Part shown: positions 1-12,600 of the stretch, piece after piece
Numbering within the stretch: the first letter of the stretch is position 1
Layout of the letters: every line of letters begins with the position of its first letter
Source: Campylorhamphus procurvoides
Lineage: Eukaryota; Chordata; Aves; Passeriformes; Dendrocolaptidae
Length of the DNA stretch: 64,000 bases
Direction of reading: 5' to 3'
Assembly (NCBI GenBank): GCA_013396655.1
Contig: WBMV01006503.1
Coordinates: 1,007,896 to 1,071,895, forward strand
Position numbers and translations under genes: made by a program
Notes under the pieces: generated by a model
Databases searched by the model: none
Told to the model about the DNA's origin: nothing
What the model saw: the letters and a program-made list of their open reading frames with translations, nothing else

Positions 1-3000
1 GAAAGGAATGAAACTACCCCTCCCTGTCTGGGTCACTTGTGACTCTGCAGACCTCTCACATTCCCACCAGTTATTGCTCTTTCATATTAAAGAGCTCTAA
101 CTTAGTTGCTCTGTATGTGGAACTCATCCTACCATTTGATCATTCTCCTTACCATTACTTGAACTTTCTCTGATTCTACTATATTCTGACTGGGAATGGA
201 GAACCAGAATGGTGCACAATACTCAACATGCAAACAGACCCTGATTACTTTCTAGGATTCACCAGGAAGAGTGACCCTTCCCACCATCACATGCCTTCAG
301 TCTTGAGACATATACATTACACAGTGCCCCATACTCAAGTTAGTAGACAATTATATCCCTCAAAAGGGTGGGCAGAAGTTCCTATCAGTAACCCAGTACA
401 GCAGCCTGCACATACTGGAAAAGAAGAGAGGTAAAATTCTTTCAAAAGTTTTCAACTATTTAACATACTAACATCTCTGCAATACAGGATATAATTGGGC
501 CATGATAAACTGCTTTGTCAGAACACTGGAAAGAAAGCTTGGGCTTCGAGAATCCCAGCTTTTCTTGGCTTTAAGGATAATGCAACAGTTAACTACCTCT
601 TCCTCAAAGAAGTCTCCTATCTCACAGTCTAAACTCTCAATGTTTGTTAAGCACATGCAGTGCAGAGAGATCAAGCAAAATCAGGCAAAATGTTTTTTGA
701 CATCTGACCTCTTGCTTCCTGCACTGTACATCAGGAGTGATGACATGTAAATCAACGGCCCAGAGTACCCATCCTATCCAAATCTACTTATTTCTATCAT
801 TCTGTTGGTGATAAATATGTATATGTCTAGTTTATACATACTTTAGGAACTTTATATTCTGCCACAGAGCCATTGTTCCATGAAAATAACATCCAGGGGA
901 ATCACATGTGTACATCTGGTACCGGAGTGTGAAGAATACAACCCTTTGGCCTCCGTTCAGCCAAATTAACCCTCTCAAATGTCTATGCATCCCTATAAAA
1001 AAATGCCTTGCAACCTTCAAATTGTGACTTACCAGATGTCTATATGTAGAATATGAAATTACTGAAGTTCTATCACTACCTCAGGGTAGTGATTACCTTA
1101 GTAATAATAAAAGTAAATTTGGATCTTTAGTAGAGTAGCATCCTATCCTTCAAGTAAGCCAGTAGAAAGCAAAATTCTTTATTTTATCTCCATTGCTGCT
1201 ACGGTAATTACAAATACTGAAGATCGGCCACTTAATATTCTTTAAAAAAATTCAATAGCTAAATCATGTGGCATTCTGCATTTACTTTGTAAGGGACAAC
1301 AGAATACTAGCAAAAGGTTAAGTTTAGGTTCAAGCTTCTCAAACAGTAAGAGATAAGAAAGCCAGAAAGTGTCCATTTAGGACCTTAAGATACTTGAATG
1401 GAAACCTTAAAGATAAGAAGATTACAATCCACAGAAGAGATGCTACTCTCAACTGAGAGTTCCAAAGGCACTGAAAAAAATCAAATTGCTGACCTGGAAC
1501 AGAAACTCAGACAAGGAAGTATCAGATTGACGTGAATCTTCAGGCTCCAAGACAAGAGAAACTCAGATATTTCTGCCACAGGGTAATAGGAAAATGTTGG
1601 AGATAAAAAAAGATGTGGAGTGGTTGTACAGCACTGACCTCTACAAAGTGCATGTTGGAGTAGCTTGCCCTTTGAAAAGACAAAAATTCTCCACAGTTTA
1701 GCTGGAAGTTGCTGTTTTGTTCCAGTCAGTACACTCAAAGTTGCAAAACGAGTAATTAAATTTGAATAGTTCCAATGTTCACAAATTATATCCCTTTTGG
1801 AATTCTCTTCCATGGGGTACTCTATGACAAACACCACTTATTTACCTACAGTGATTTTCACTTTAGAGAAACACATCATAACTGATTTTGGTTTTTTGTA
1901 ACAGCGGTCATTAATTTGACACTGCTAAGGCAAAACTATGCTAAGCTTTCAGAAATAAAGATAATATAGTGTGGAGTTCCACTAAATTAACTATTTTGTG
2001 GCTGTAAATTGCAGACCATTCACTATAGATTCCATTTCTGCATGACCAGTTTGCATTAGAATAAATCAGGGAGATTTTACCAAGTGCTGTAATCCAAGCT
2101 TCCTGTGGGCAATCAAGTACTCAATATATTAACAGAACAACAAACCAAGAAGTATGCAAGAAACATGTGCAGGTTTTCTAATACCATGGTTTTAATAACA
2201 TTCTCATGGAACTTCAAAGTATGAGGAGAGTATAAAATGTCCTGTAGTTCACCATTTGCTTTAGCAGACATATGAAACAGTTTTATCAGACTACAAATAC
2301 ATGAGGAATGTTTTTGCTAAGGTTTTAAATGAGGTTTTTCTGTTTTAATGAAAAAATCCCTACTGGACTTCAAGTTAACATTTTTCTCACTTTGCCTTGC
2401 CCAGTGCCTTAACTACAAAATTCTCAAAATACTTCCAAAACCTAGACCGCATTCAGGATTTTTCTGTTTCATAAACCCTTTTTCTTTCAAATGAGCCAAA
2501 AGCTAGTCATTAAACATGCTGTTAGTTTCTATTTCATACTTCAAACCATTACATCTGGCAAAAGTGTTTCTTATTTTCTTGTGGTGCAGTTTTTCTGAGA
2601 GTGTCATTGCTTTTATCATCTCTTCACTGTTTGCCCAGTGGTATTTTAAGTCTTATCAAGACTCAAACAATGCATGTTCCAGTTATACATTATCAATATA
2701 GAAAATCATGATAAAATGTTTCCTGAGGATTAATTACGGTTCTGACAAACATACTGAGGATGGAAAACTGTGCACTTGGAGGCTGAAGCAGCATTTGTGC
2801 TCAGTACCTTGACAATCTACGTGATGGAGCATATACGACCTCAGTAAAAGGTCTGATTGCTTCTTGTGGATTTTGTTGTTCATTTTCTCACTGATAGCTA
2901 CAAAAATGAAATTGAGTAGTAACTGAGTGTATTTGTAGACCATAGCTGTCATCCAGGAATCTTAACACCTTTTTAAAGTGTACACACACTGTTCTCTTTT

Positions 3001-3533
3001 TCTACACAGTTTACAGCCATACATGCCAAAGGGAAATATTAATATAGAATGAAACAGCACCTAAGCTGGAAAACTAGCTTGGAGTCTTCCTTCTCACTTA
3101 GTGGACTCCCCCCACAGCTCTGCTCTCAAAAGGCACTACCAGGAATATTTAAGTTTTCACTCACAAGGTGTATGGCTAAACCTGTGCACTAGGAAAGAAA
3201 TGACTGTACAGACATTTTAAGTGATGCATGAATACCAGGTATCTTCTCAACAAGAGAATAAAAAGTCCCAGTCATGAAATCACATCAAAATACTTTTCTG
3301 AGCAATGTTTTCAGCAGGTTTCCTTCATCTGTGTCTTTACTGTGAACATGAAACTCAATATTATTAAAAGGCACTGAACCATGATCACTACTTGATTAAC
3401 CAAACTACCTTAAAACTGTTGGCATGCCTGAAACCTGACACTGATTTCATCTTTATTTCCAAACTACTTGTGGGAAGTAGGACACTGTCCTATTTTCACC
3501 TGTCCCTAGAGGAAGATACAGTGTCATTGTTAC
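1..3533 (-). other. UNC79: UNC79 intron after E36 (partial)
   Basis: AT-rich sequence with stops in all frames. I searched for the next UNC79 segment and found nothing resembling it. No repeat family recognised. Confidence 0.7.
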
Positions 3534-3644
3534 CTTAGTGAAGGCTCGGTAGCACAAACCACACAGTTCCACCAAGTAGGCCAGAGTGAAGACAGCATTC
3601 TGAATTACAAAACTTAGTAATTTTGAAAAGGGGTCCAGAAGACT
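3534..3644 (-). CDS. UNC79: UNC79 exon E36 (last in window), 111 nt
   Basis: Residues 1978-2014, starting SLLDPFSKLLSFVIQNAVFT and ending GLCYRAFTK, phase 0 at both ends. The acceptor ends GTCATTGCAG and the donor is GTAACA. The family continues here with an ERDK-type segment, which I could not find in the remaining 3.5 kb, so the next exon lies beyond the window. Confidence 0.94.
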
Positions 3645-6600
3645 CTGCAATGACATGGTTTAGAAAAATCAATAACTGGTTGCCCAACCCAGCGAAGAAG
3701 CATTTCAGTTCAGAAATGCCTGAATGGAACAGCATTATTTTTAGCTCAGAGGCTCTCTGCCTGGGATTTACACTGCTTTGGTAAAACAGATGTTATCATC
3801 CGCCTTCCTGCTTCTGTGAGAAATTAGAAGCAAAAAAATTAGAAAATAGTTTCACCTCTGACACAGTCCTTAAGAGATATAAGAGATTCTGTAGAGTTCA
3901 TGCAGGAAAACATCACTGACCTCTATGGAATTGTACTGAAAAATGTCTAAGGAAGTTCATTACTCATTTTTGGTTTTCTTATGGAAAAAAAACCCAGGAG
4001 GGGGAAAAAAGAGAACATCAAATCTTTAAGAAGATATAAATTCACACCCACACAAGAATGTAATTCTAACCACTCTTTACTGTAACCTAGATTTCAAAGT
4101 TCTTATCATTCTCCAAAGAGTATTGGACTGCAGAACTGTACGCTCATATATAATACTTTCCTAGCCGGGGATAAGAACACAATACAATAGCACAATAGCA
4201 TACAACAGATACAGTAGCACAGGCTGGCTAAATCTGAGACAACAGAATTTTGTCTCCTTGGAACTTACCCTCGTGGCACTAGTGGTGGGTATCTTCAACA
4301 AGCAAATCATGATTCTTAAACTAGAGTCTAAAGAACACTGAATATATTGGAAGACAGAAAAGAAAAAGAAAAAAAGACAGAGTTAGTACCCTTCTGTGCA
4401 CATATTGCTTACATCCCACTAAAGGGCCTTTATGACTAAAATTTCCAAGAAATACATTTCCACTGTAATAAAAATTGATTGGGGGAATAAAGGAAAGAAA
4501 AAAAAAAGGTGGGTTAGCAGGAGTTACACACCATCTACCTTATTTTGTATTTCTGTGCTTGTCCTGGACTATATTTTCCCTCACAGGGCTGCAACTCACA
4601 ACTCATCAGAGTATGCCCTGGCAATAGCTGCTCCAGAGGCCCCTCTAAAGTTGTTCTTTATGATGTAATTGGTTTTTATTTTAAATAAATCACAGATTGC
4701 AGCACTGAATGGACTTTCCAGGATCTATCCATTGTTTAGCTTCATTCCTGCTGTAAACATCTAGAATTGCAAAGTGTCACCTACGACCCTAAAGGAAGGA
4801 ACAGAAGACGGAAAGTTCAGGAGCAAGCAATTGCTTTACTGGTATCCCTAATGATACCTCCCATGAATAAAATGGGAAATCAGAGTAAGCATTCCACCTG
4901 AACGGTTCTGTGAACATTAGATATGCAGTTGAAACTACTAAGATCCAATTAATTTCTTTCTATTCCTTTGAATTACATAAGATGCAGCAGATTGGGGTGG
5001 CTACTATGCAGAGGGAATGGTTATTGCCAGTTTGGCTTCATAAGTGCTGCAAGATAATGTCTCAATTTACAAAAATCTAAAGAGGTTTCAAGATCTCACT
5101 ATTGCATAATAGTACCAAGGAATTTAATATTATTCATGTAGTTGGGTGATGACCCCCATTTTGAAAGACAATGTTATCAGTCACAAAGTTAGACTTTGGA
5201 TTGCTCAGCTCATACTGAGCTACATTGCTTTGCACAGAAGAAATTACCACTGGGCTCGTTCACACCACAGGAAATAAAGGCAGAGGAAGGAATCAGAATT
5301 CCATGTTTACTGTAAACACTCAGAGAAATTGTGTTTACTGAAAAGACATGTGGAAATATATACCTAGGAGATCCTACTGTATGTCCTCTGAGCTCTCAGA
5401 AAGCAGCGTCCAAAGCTTCTATATCCAGTTTCTGCAACTATATTCTGATTACAGGCAAAACTACAACCTGATCAGCCAAATAAGGCTAGGCCCAATACCC
5501 AATAGTCTCAGTTCCCCCTGCCAGTCTGACTACTGTGTACTTTTAGCAAATTAATTAAGTGGTGCTGCTCTTCTTGAGAGTTTCATTTAGTTTTAACAGT
5601 TAAAACCACATGGATTTTTATTGCCTAAATGTTGACTTTTTCAAATGCAGCATTCTAATCTGACAAAGACAGGGCATGGAAAGCATATAGGGAAAAAGCC
5701 AAGAAAGAAGCAAAGAGTACTCTGGTCAGAGTTGTTATTTTTACCCACAGAAACATAATTAAAGGGGTGGATCAGAGATGAAATAAATCCAGTCCTCTGG
5801 AAACATTAGTTGAATCATCGGAAAATATTCACAACAACCCAGTCCGATTTGTCACCCGCAGTTTTCCCAGCTTCAGTCCATCTGAACAGTGGCAGCATAG
5901 CTTCTTTCAGATGTCCACACATCATACCTTAAGCGGCAAAACACATGGGAGTTTCGTAAGGAAGGTCTGAAACTGATTACTAATTGTGGTCCAGAGGTTG
6001 CTCGGTGAATCCATCGGCAAGGCTTCCATAAAGGTAGCAATGTTTTCCAAACAGCGTAGCATTGCCCCCCCTGCTGGCAAATTCTTTTTGTTGTTTAAAC
6101 CCTGGGAAACAAAATTAGAACTGTGAACAAATGTACACATGCAGAAATGGTCTCTTAAAGAGTATTTGGAAGTGCTGGAAGTTAATTTGTTCACGCCAAA
6201 TATCACTCACCTTTCCTATGATGTTAATGACAATGTTGTGCAGGAAATTTGAACTGTATATGTGACATGTATGTGTTTGTCTAGTTAAGTCCCTAAAGTA
6301 CTGACCAACAGATTCTGAGCCAAAATGTTACAAGCAGGATCCTAACTCACAATCTGCTTAGACTGGCATCGCAGTAAAAAAAAAAAAAAAAAAAGAACTC
6401 AAGTATTCACCATCAGATTGTCCACATTTTGCTTTGGACAGTTCCAAAGAAGCTATGTTTGTTAACACTCAGTAGGCCATGTAGGCTTTTGTGGCTTGTG
6501 TACCAGGGTAAGGCCTGAAAAGACGTGAGTAGCTTTAAAGTCTTTAAAGATGTCAGCATCTTGCATGAAGGAACTGACCTGTTCTTGGAAGAGCTGGACA

Positions 6601-9600
6601 CATGCAAGTGACCAGTTCTAGCAGAAGGATAAAAGTTGCAGTAGAAAAAAATTCAACTGCATAGAAGGCAGTCAGTGAAAGGCAGGTAACAGATCTCAGG
6701 AATACTTAAAAAAACCTGTCATCAGATAAAAGCAAAAGGGAGAAAGATGTATGAGCAGAAATGTTCACAAATCCAAAAAAAGTGCTGGGGGAAGGAACAG
6801 GCCACACTACCCATGTGTAGGATAGCTCCAGGAGCTGCTCTGAGGTTAGAAAAAAAAAACAAACCCAAAACAATTAGTGAGAGCAAAACTCAGACAGAAA
6901 ATGGTGATGACAGCCTAGTTGCTTCCAGTTGTACATTGTTTTTGATGATGGAAGTTGAAACTCAAATGAGAAGAAATAATCCAATATGCTGATAATGCTA
7001 ATAAAACTAGCACCATTAACATAGCCAATTGCCAACATACCTCTAAGAGCTGGTTCAGAGCAGCAATGGAACTCAGCTCACTGAAGTCCATAAGAGACGT
7101 GGCCAAGGTCCGTAAAAAACTTCCATCTGAAATTAGATGGACATTTTTGCATGGCTGTTCTTACAGAGGAAACCAATGGTCAGAAACACACTCAGGTATC
7201 GCACATTACCTTTAATAATGCTCTGGAAGAGCTGAGGGAAGATGCCATTGGGAGCCAGCTGATGGAACACACAACGGAGAAACTGCTTGGCCACACCTGC
7301 AGCGTTTCCAGGGATCATCATGCTTAAATTAAGGGAAGAAAAAAAAAAGAAGAAAAAAGTTTCATTGCAGATGAAACACTTCTCAAAGCTAACTACATGA
7401 AGAAAATAATGACGCTACTCTTTCTAATTGTGGAACTGTTCAGTTATGAGTGAAGACAGTCAAAATCAGAACTGTCCTGATCCCAAAAAAATTTAGCATG
7501 TTGATTTTATGACTTCAGCTCAGCTATGAAGAGCTGAAAAAGTTATGTACACATAGCTAAAGTATATGTTTCAATAAATATTTGTATTTTTGCTGATTCT
7601 CCATCTAGTTCTATTTGTGAGTCATCTGAGTTTCAAATACAATGCTCTCACCTTGTGTGTTTCACTGACACGGGTAAAGTTCTTTGCTTTACCAATACAC
7701 ATATGAAAAAAGGTAAACATAAGCATTATAATATTTATTTGCCTCTAGCAGTTTCTTTCAAGAGATTAAGTACTTCCTAATCACTCATAAGTGAATAGTT
7801 TCATTTGAAAAGCTAAAGCACTATCTATTTACTCATAAACCGTGTATCTTACCATGCATTACAGCCTCTCAAAATGAATTTATCCTATTCAGCATCTGTT
7901 TTATATCATGAGAAAACAGTACCAAGGATTCTCCATGGCCAAGGATGATTCACTTGACTGAAAGTATGGAGGTAGTTTATCAAGACAAATATTGAACACA
8001 GTACAAGTTAGAAAAAGCTGCACTGAAATTGTGCAAACCAGAGGGACTCTTTAAATTATGTCTGATTCTGAGTTTTTTCAAGTTTAATACATATGAATAT
8101 GGGCTCCTGTTCATCTTCAGAACACATGTGGTACTTGAAATAAGTGGGAAAGGGCAGTTTTTTCCTCTTACTCACAAACCTAAATAACATTTTTAAGAGC
8201 TAAATATAGTTGATTTCAGGCTCAGGGAAGATGATGCTTTAGATTCATAATTTCATTTTTGTCAAGGTATCATTTTCTACTATACCTTTCTGCTTGATTA
8301 GAAAAACTGGTACTTGATGCCAACCTGAAATAAAATAAAAAATTTATTGAAGCTCATATGTGCTGTTTTGTGTTTTGTTTTTAAGCAAGCCTATAAAGTA
8401 TTATTTTAAATAAATAATGAACAAGAATTTTAGACAGCATTTAAAATATTACCAGAAATATCTTGCGCAGAGCACCTAAATTCAGAAAAATCATGGTTGC
8501 CTGACATATAAACTCTATTCAGTATTGCAGTCTCACTAATGCTTGACAACTCTAAAGACAAATCTACTTGCCTCCCTCTACTAGCACTAAGAAAATGAAG
8601 CAGTTACTGCCTTACAGCACATCACGGATAATAACTGATTTTTTTTTTTTAGAGGAAAAAAAAGTTTGCCAGAAGCTGCCTACTGACTGAATTGTTTCTG
8701 ATTAACACAGCAACACAGACTAAGCAAAAATTCTCTGCTTGTCAGTCTGAAGTGAGGCTTCTAGTTCCAGATTTTGGCATCTAAATAACTGGCCTAATTC
8801 CAGAAACACTAAATACCTGTGAGCTCTTACAAAGTCAGATGAGAAAGACTCTGTTCTCAAAAATCAGGTCATTTATTTTAGTACCTAAATATAGACTTGA
8901 AAGCCAAATACTGAACACAATCTTAAAGTAAAATCATGCACTTCAATATGCAGGACATGTAAATGAATAGAATCAGGGCTTACAATGTCAAAGCAACATA
9001 CCTCTAATACCAAAAGCCACTAAAAAGCACATTATAAACATGTACACAGTAAGTATCTCTTACATACAAAATATGATGCAATTTTTACTTTAACTGGCTA
9101 CACACTAGTATTTCAGATGGTATAAGCTGATAATATCTAAGTGGAAAGTTCAGAAAGCTACACTACTTTATAACTGCTGATGATCTGGCCTGCAATGTTT
9201 ATTGGTGATCTATGATCCTTTTAGGCTGTCACTCAGCCTCTGTTCTGAAGACAGTTTCCTCTCTAAAAACCACAGCAAAACCCAAAGAGGACCCCAAGGC
9301 AGCTCAGTTGAATGCAACAGCATAAACCAAAATGGAAGGCAATTTACATTAATTATGCATGGCAAGCTGGGGACACAGCATACTTTCAACAGTGCAATAA
9401 TCTCAAAACCTGGATGGTGCAGGGGATTGAAGATTATATTCTCTTCAATTTTTCTAGTATAAATCAGAAAAACTCATTAGAGTTCCTGACTCCACTATTG
9501 TTAACAGGCATTCACACTAAAATACAACATATTAATTCTGTTGTGCAAACCTGTTTCTGGGTGAAAAGGTCTGAAGCTACCTTCAAGCAATACAGACCTT

Positions 9601-12600
9601 TACTCTAGAATAACTGTAGCATTGGCTTACATTAAAGCACATAAGGATTTCTGCAGAATGCAATGAGACTAATCATACGCCCAATGGACGTGATACTTAT
9701 TTTCAAAACTCCACTGAAGTATAGAAATACAGCAAGATAAAATCCTTCTTCTAAAAGAAATCAAAGTCCAATGTTTTTCTCTCTTTTTGAACGTGATAAC
9801 ACAAGCATGGGTTTTATGATAAACAAAACATTTGGTTTCTAACTTTGGAAAAACTTCATGAGACATGAACTACACTAAACACGTGGGAACATCTGAAACA
9901 TTTTGAAATGTACAGCTTGTACTTACTCATCATTACTATTATAAATATTTTGTTGCACAAAGGCCATGAACTCCCATCATTACTTACACTTTGCAGACTG
10001 CAAAGCAGAACAGTAAATGGACAGTAGACAGTAAACGGATGTGTTCAAATCTGTGCACGTTAGGAACAGAAGTTAAGCTTTTCAAAGTTCCTCACTAACT
10101 CGAAGAGTCTAAATGTAACTTTCAAACTCAGCTTTATTGTTTAGGAAGCTAAATCTCACTGGAAATCAATGAAATAAGAATCACCAAGTCAAAAATCCCA
10201 ATTCAAGAACCAGAGCATAAACTTCAATACATGTCAGAGTCTTATAAACATGTCAATCTCTAATTCTCAGTAATATGAACCCAGAAACTTCTTCTCTCAG
10301 AAAAGTCCAATAGATGCCTATCTGTACCTGTGTGTACCCAAATAACTTTTAAAAATCTTTCTGTGTGCTGTTTAGATATTCTGAAAGACCTTGGATTTCC
10401 TAACTCCTTGTTTTCTCTTCTATGCAAGAAAGCAGTGGTTCTTTTTGTAAGAATAAAAATGCAAAAAGCCCAATTCATTCTCACTTTTGCTGTTATTTGA
10501 GTATTTGAAGGCAATGATAAGGCACTAACAGACTTAACGTATATACATGAGGCACGAATGCCTCTGTGCCTGTGTATGTTACTTATCAAGCATATATTCA
10601 AAATAATTCCTTTGTGAGAAGCCTCTTATTGGACTTAGAATTTGTCAGAAATTACAGCCAGTAGCAACAAGACAGGACATTACCCCATGTTGCACTGTCA
10701 TCTGCTGCTCTAAAACAATCATCTGTCTCACTCCAAAGACATAGCATTTCCCCCTCAAAACACAGAATAAGGTAGCTCACTTATCCCTCATCCCTTGATA
10801 ATTCAACTTCCAGATTATCTACTCTCTGTGGCAGTAGTACTGCTGCATTTACAAGAGTCACACAGGATGAGCAGCATCTGTCTACATTAGAAACTTTGCC
10901 TCCATTGGAGTTAATTAGCAGTGATGGCAGGGAACTGCAGCTCTGCAATTAATGGAATTAGAGGACTTGAACAGCTGCTGTGTTTAAATGGAATTGGGAG
11001 CTAATGGAGAAGTGGGGCTGTGAAGAGCCGTGTCTCTGCAGAAGCCACAGTCCAGCAATTTCAGCTTCAGTCATTAAAAGAAAATGGAGGAGGAGAGCTG
11101 TGCATCATGTCTAGTGCTACCCAGAAATTTATTCTGTAACACCCCAAACACATCCATCCCACCTGTGAGGCAAAAAGCTGTGGAAGTGGCTGAGGCAACA
11201 ACCACAAATAATGTGTTTAAGACCTTATCAGAAACAACCTCAGGCAGCAGCTGCTTTAGAAGCCCTCATAAGGAGATGCAACCTGTTACCTTGTCTTAAC
11301 TAGCATAAAAAATACAGGTGAAAAGCCTGAAGAGCTTCAGGTATGCTAATGAATGATCCAACCTAGGAATCCTCCAGGAACAAAGTTCAGAAAAGCTGAT
11401 CACACTTCTGCATAACTTAAAAAGGCAGGAACCACATAAAAGTGAAAAATTCTGTCAAAGCAGGAAAAAGGGGGAGGCAGGAGAATTCAATTTTTGTAAA
11501 AAGCAGAGAAGCTGTTAAGAACATTACACTGAAAGCACAGGGCCAAGGTACTGTACTTGTTACAAAAGACTTCAAGAGAGGAGAAGAAAGTAAGGTGAGG
11601 GAGATTATTAGAAAAGAGAATCCTTCTTTCAAAAAGATGAAGTCATATTCTCAAATGAAAGCAAAAAAAGAGCATAAATTCTGACAAATAGGATATAAAA
11701 GCCACAGGAAGGCAGACCAAAAAACCAGTTCAAGGAGCAACTAGGAGGAGGAATAAAAACTAACAGTAAATTTTTCTTCACATATAACAAGATCAAGAAG
11801 CACAGCAAATGCTGCATCAAGTACTGTTCAGGTAATAAACAGAATAGTAAATAAGTAAGAGTACTGCAGAAAATCTGAATTTATTCTTTACAATCACTGC
11901 TTACAGTGGGACAAGCTGAGGAGATTCCTGAGCTGGAATCTCCTTTTGGAGGGTAAAAAGGGAGAACATCAAAAGAGCTGACCAAAATTGAACTGACAGT
12001 GGAAGAAGTTACATAAGAATTTTATAAAATGATGAGTAACAAAGATGCAGACAGAACCAGATGTTATTCACTTAAGAGTTCTAAAATATATACCTTTGAA
12101 CAGTGAAGTTTATGTAAACCAAATTCCAGGCACAAAATCCTTTCAACCTTAGTGGAGAGAGAAAAGTCCTGACTTTACCTTCCTACAGACTGCATGATGT
12201 CCAACAGCAGAGGAGCAGCCAAGTCTGGACTAAGATGAATGAAGGTTGAGAGCACAACTATGGCCAGGCCTAGTGTTTCTTCATCATATTCTTCAAGAAT
12301 AGCCCCACAGTCATGGCACCTGCAAAGAACAGTTTTCCAAGCTTATGTCAGCAAATTCAAAACAAAGTATTACTGTACATACATCTGTGTGTTATGGCTT
12401 TTAAAAGTACTGTTAGTCAGTACATTCTATCCAAAATTTATTTAGAAGGAAAATGCAAATGTGACCTTTCTATAATTAATAACAGTCCATAGCTTTTCAC
12501 CATTAATGAAGCTCCTCAGTAGCTGCACTGGCTCTTTTGTCAGTGACAAAGGAAAGAGGGTCACAGGACAGGCTTTGTTTTGAGTCCTTCATTGGTAATT

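Noticed and set aside
6376..6394. Poly(A) run as the tail of a processed pseudogene
   Set aside because: No coding or element sequence is recognisable upstream of the tract and no flanking duplication was seen.
10260..10601. Minus-strand 113-codon open frame in an intron
   Set aside because: No resemblance to UNC79 or another family, and not framed by convincing splice sites in a compatible phase.
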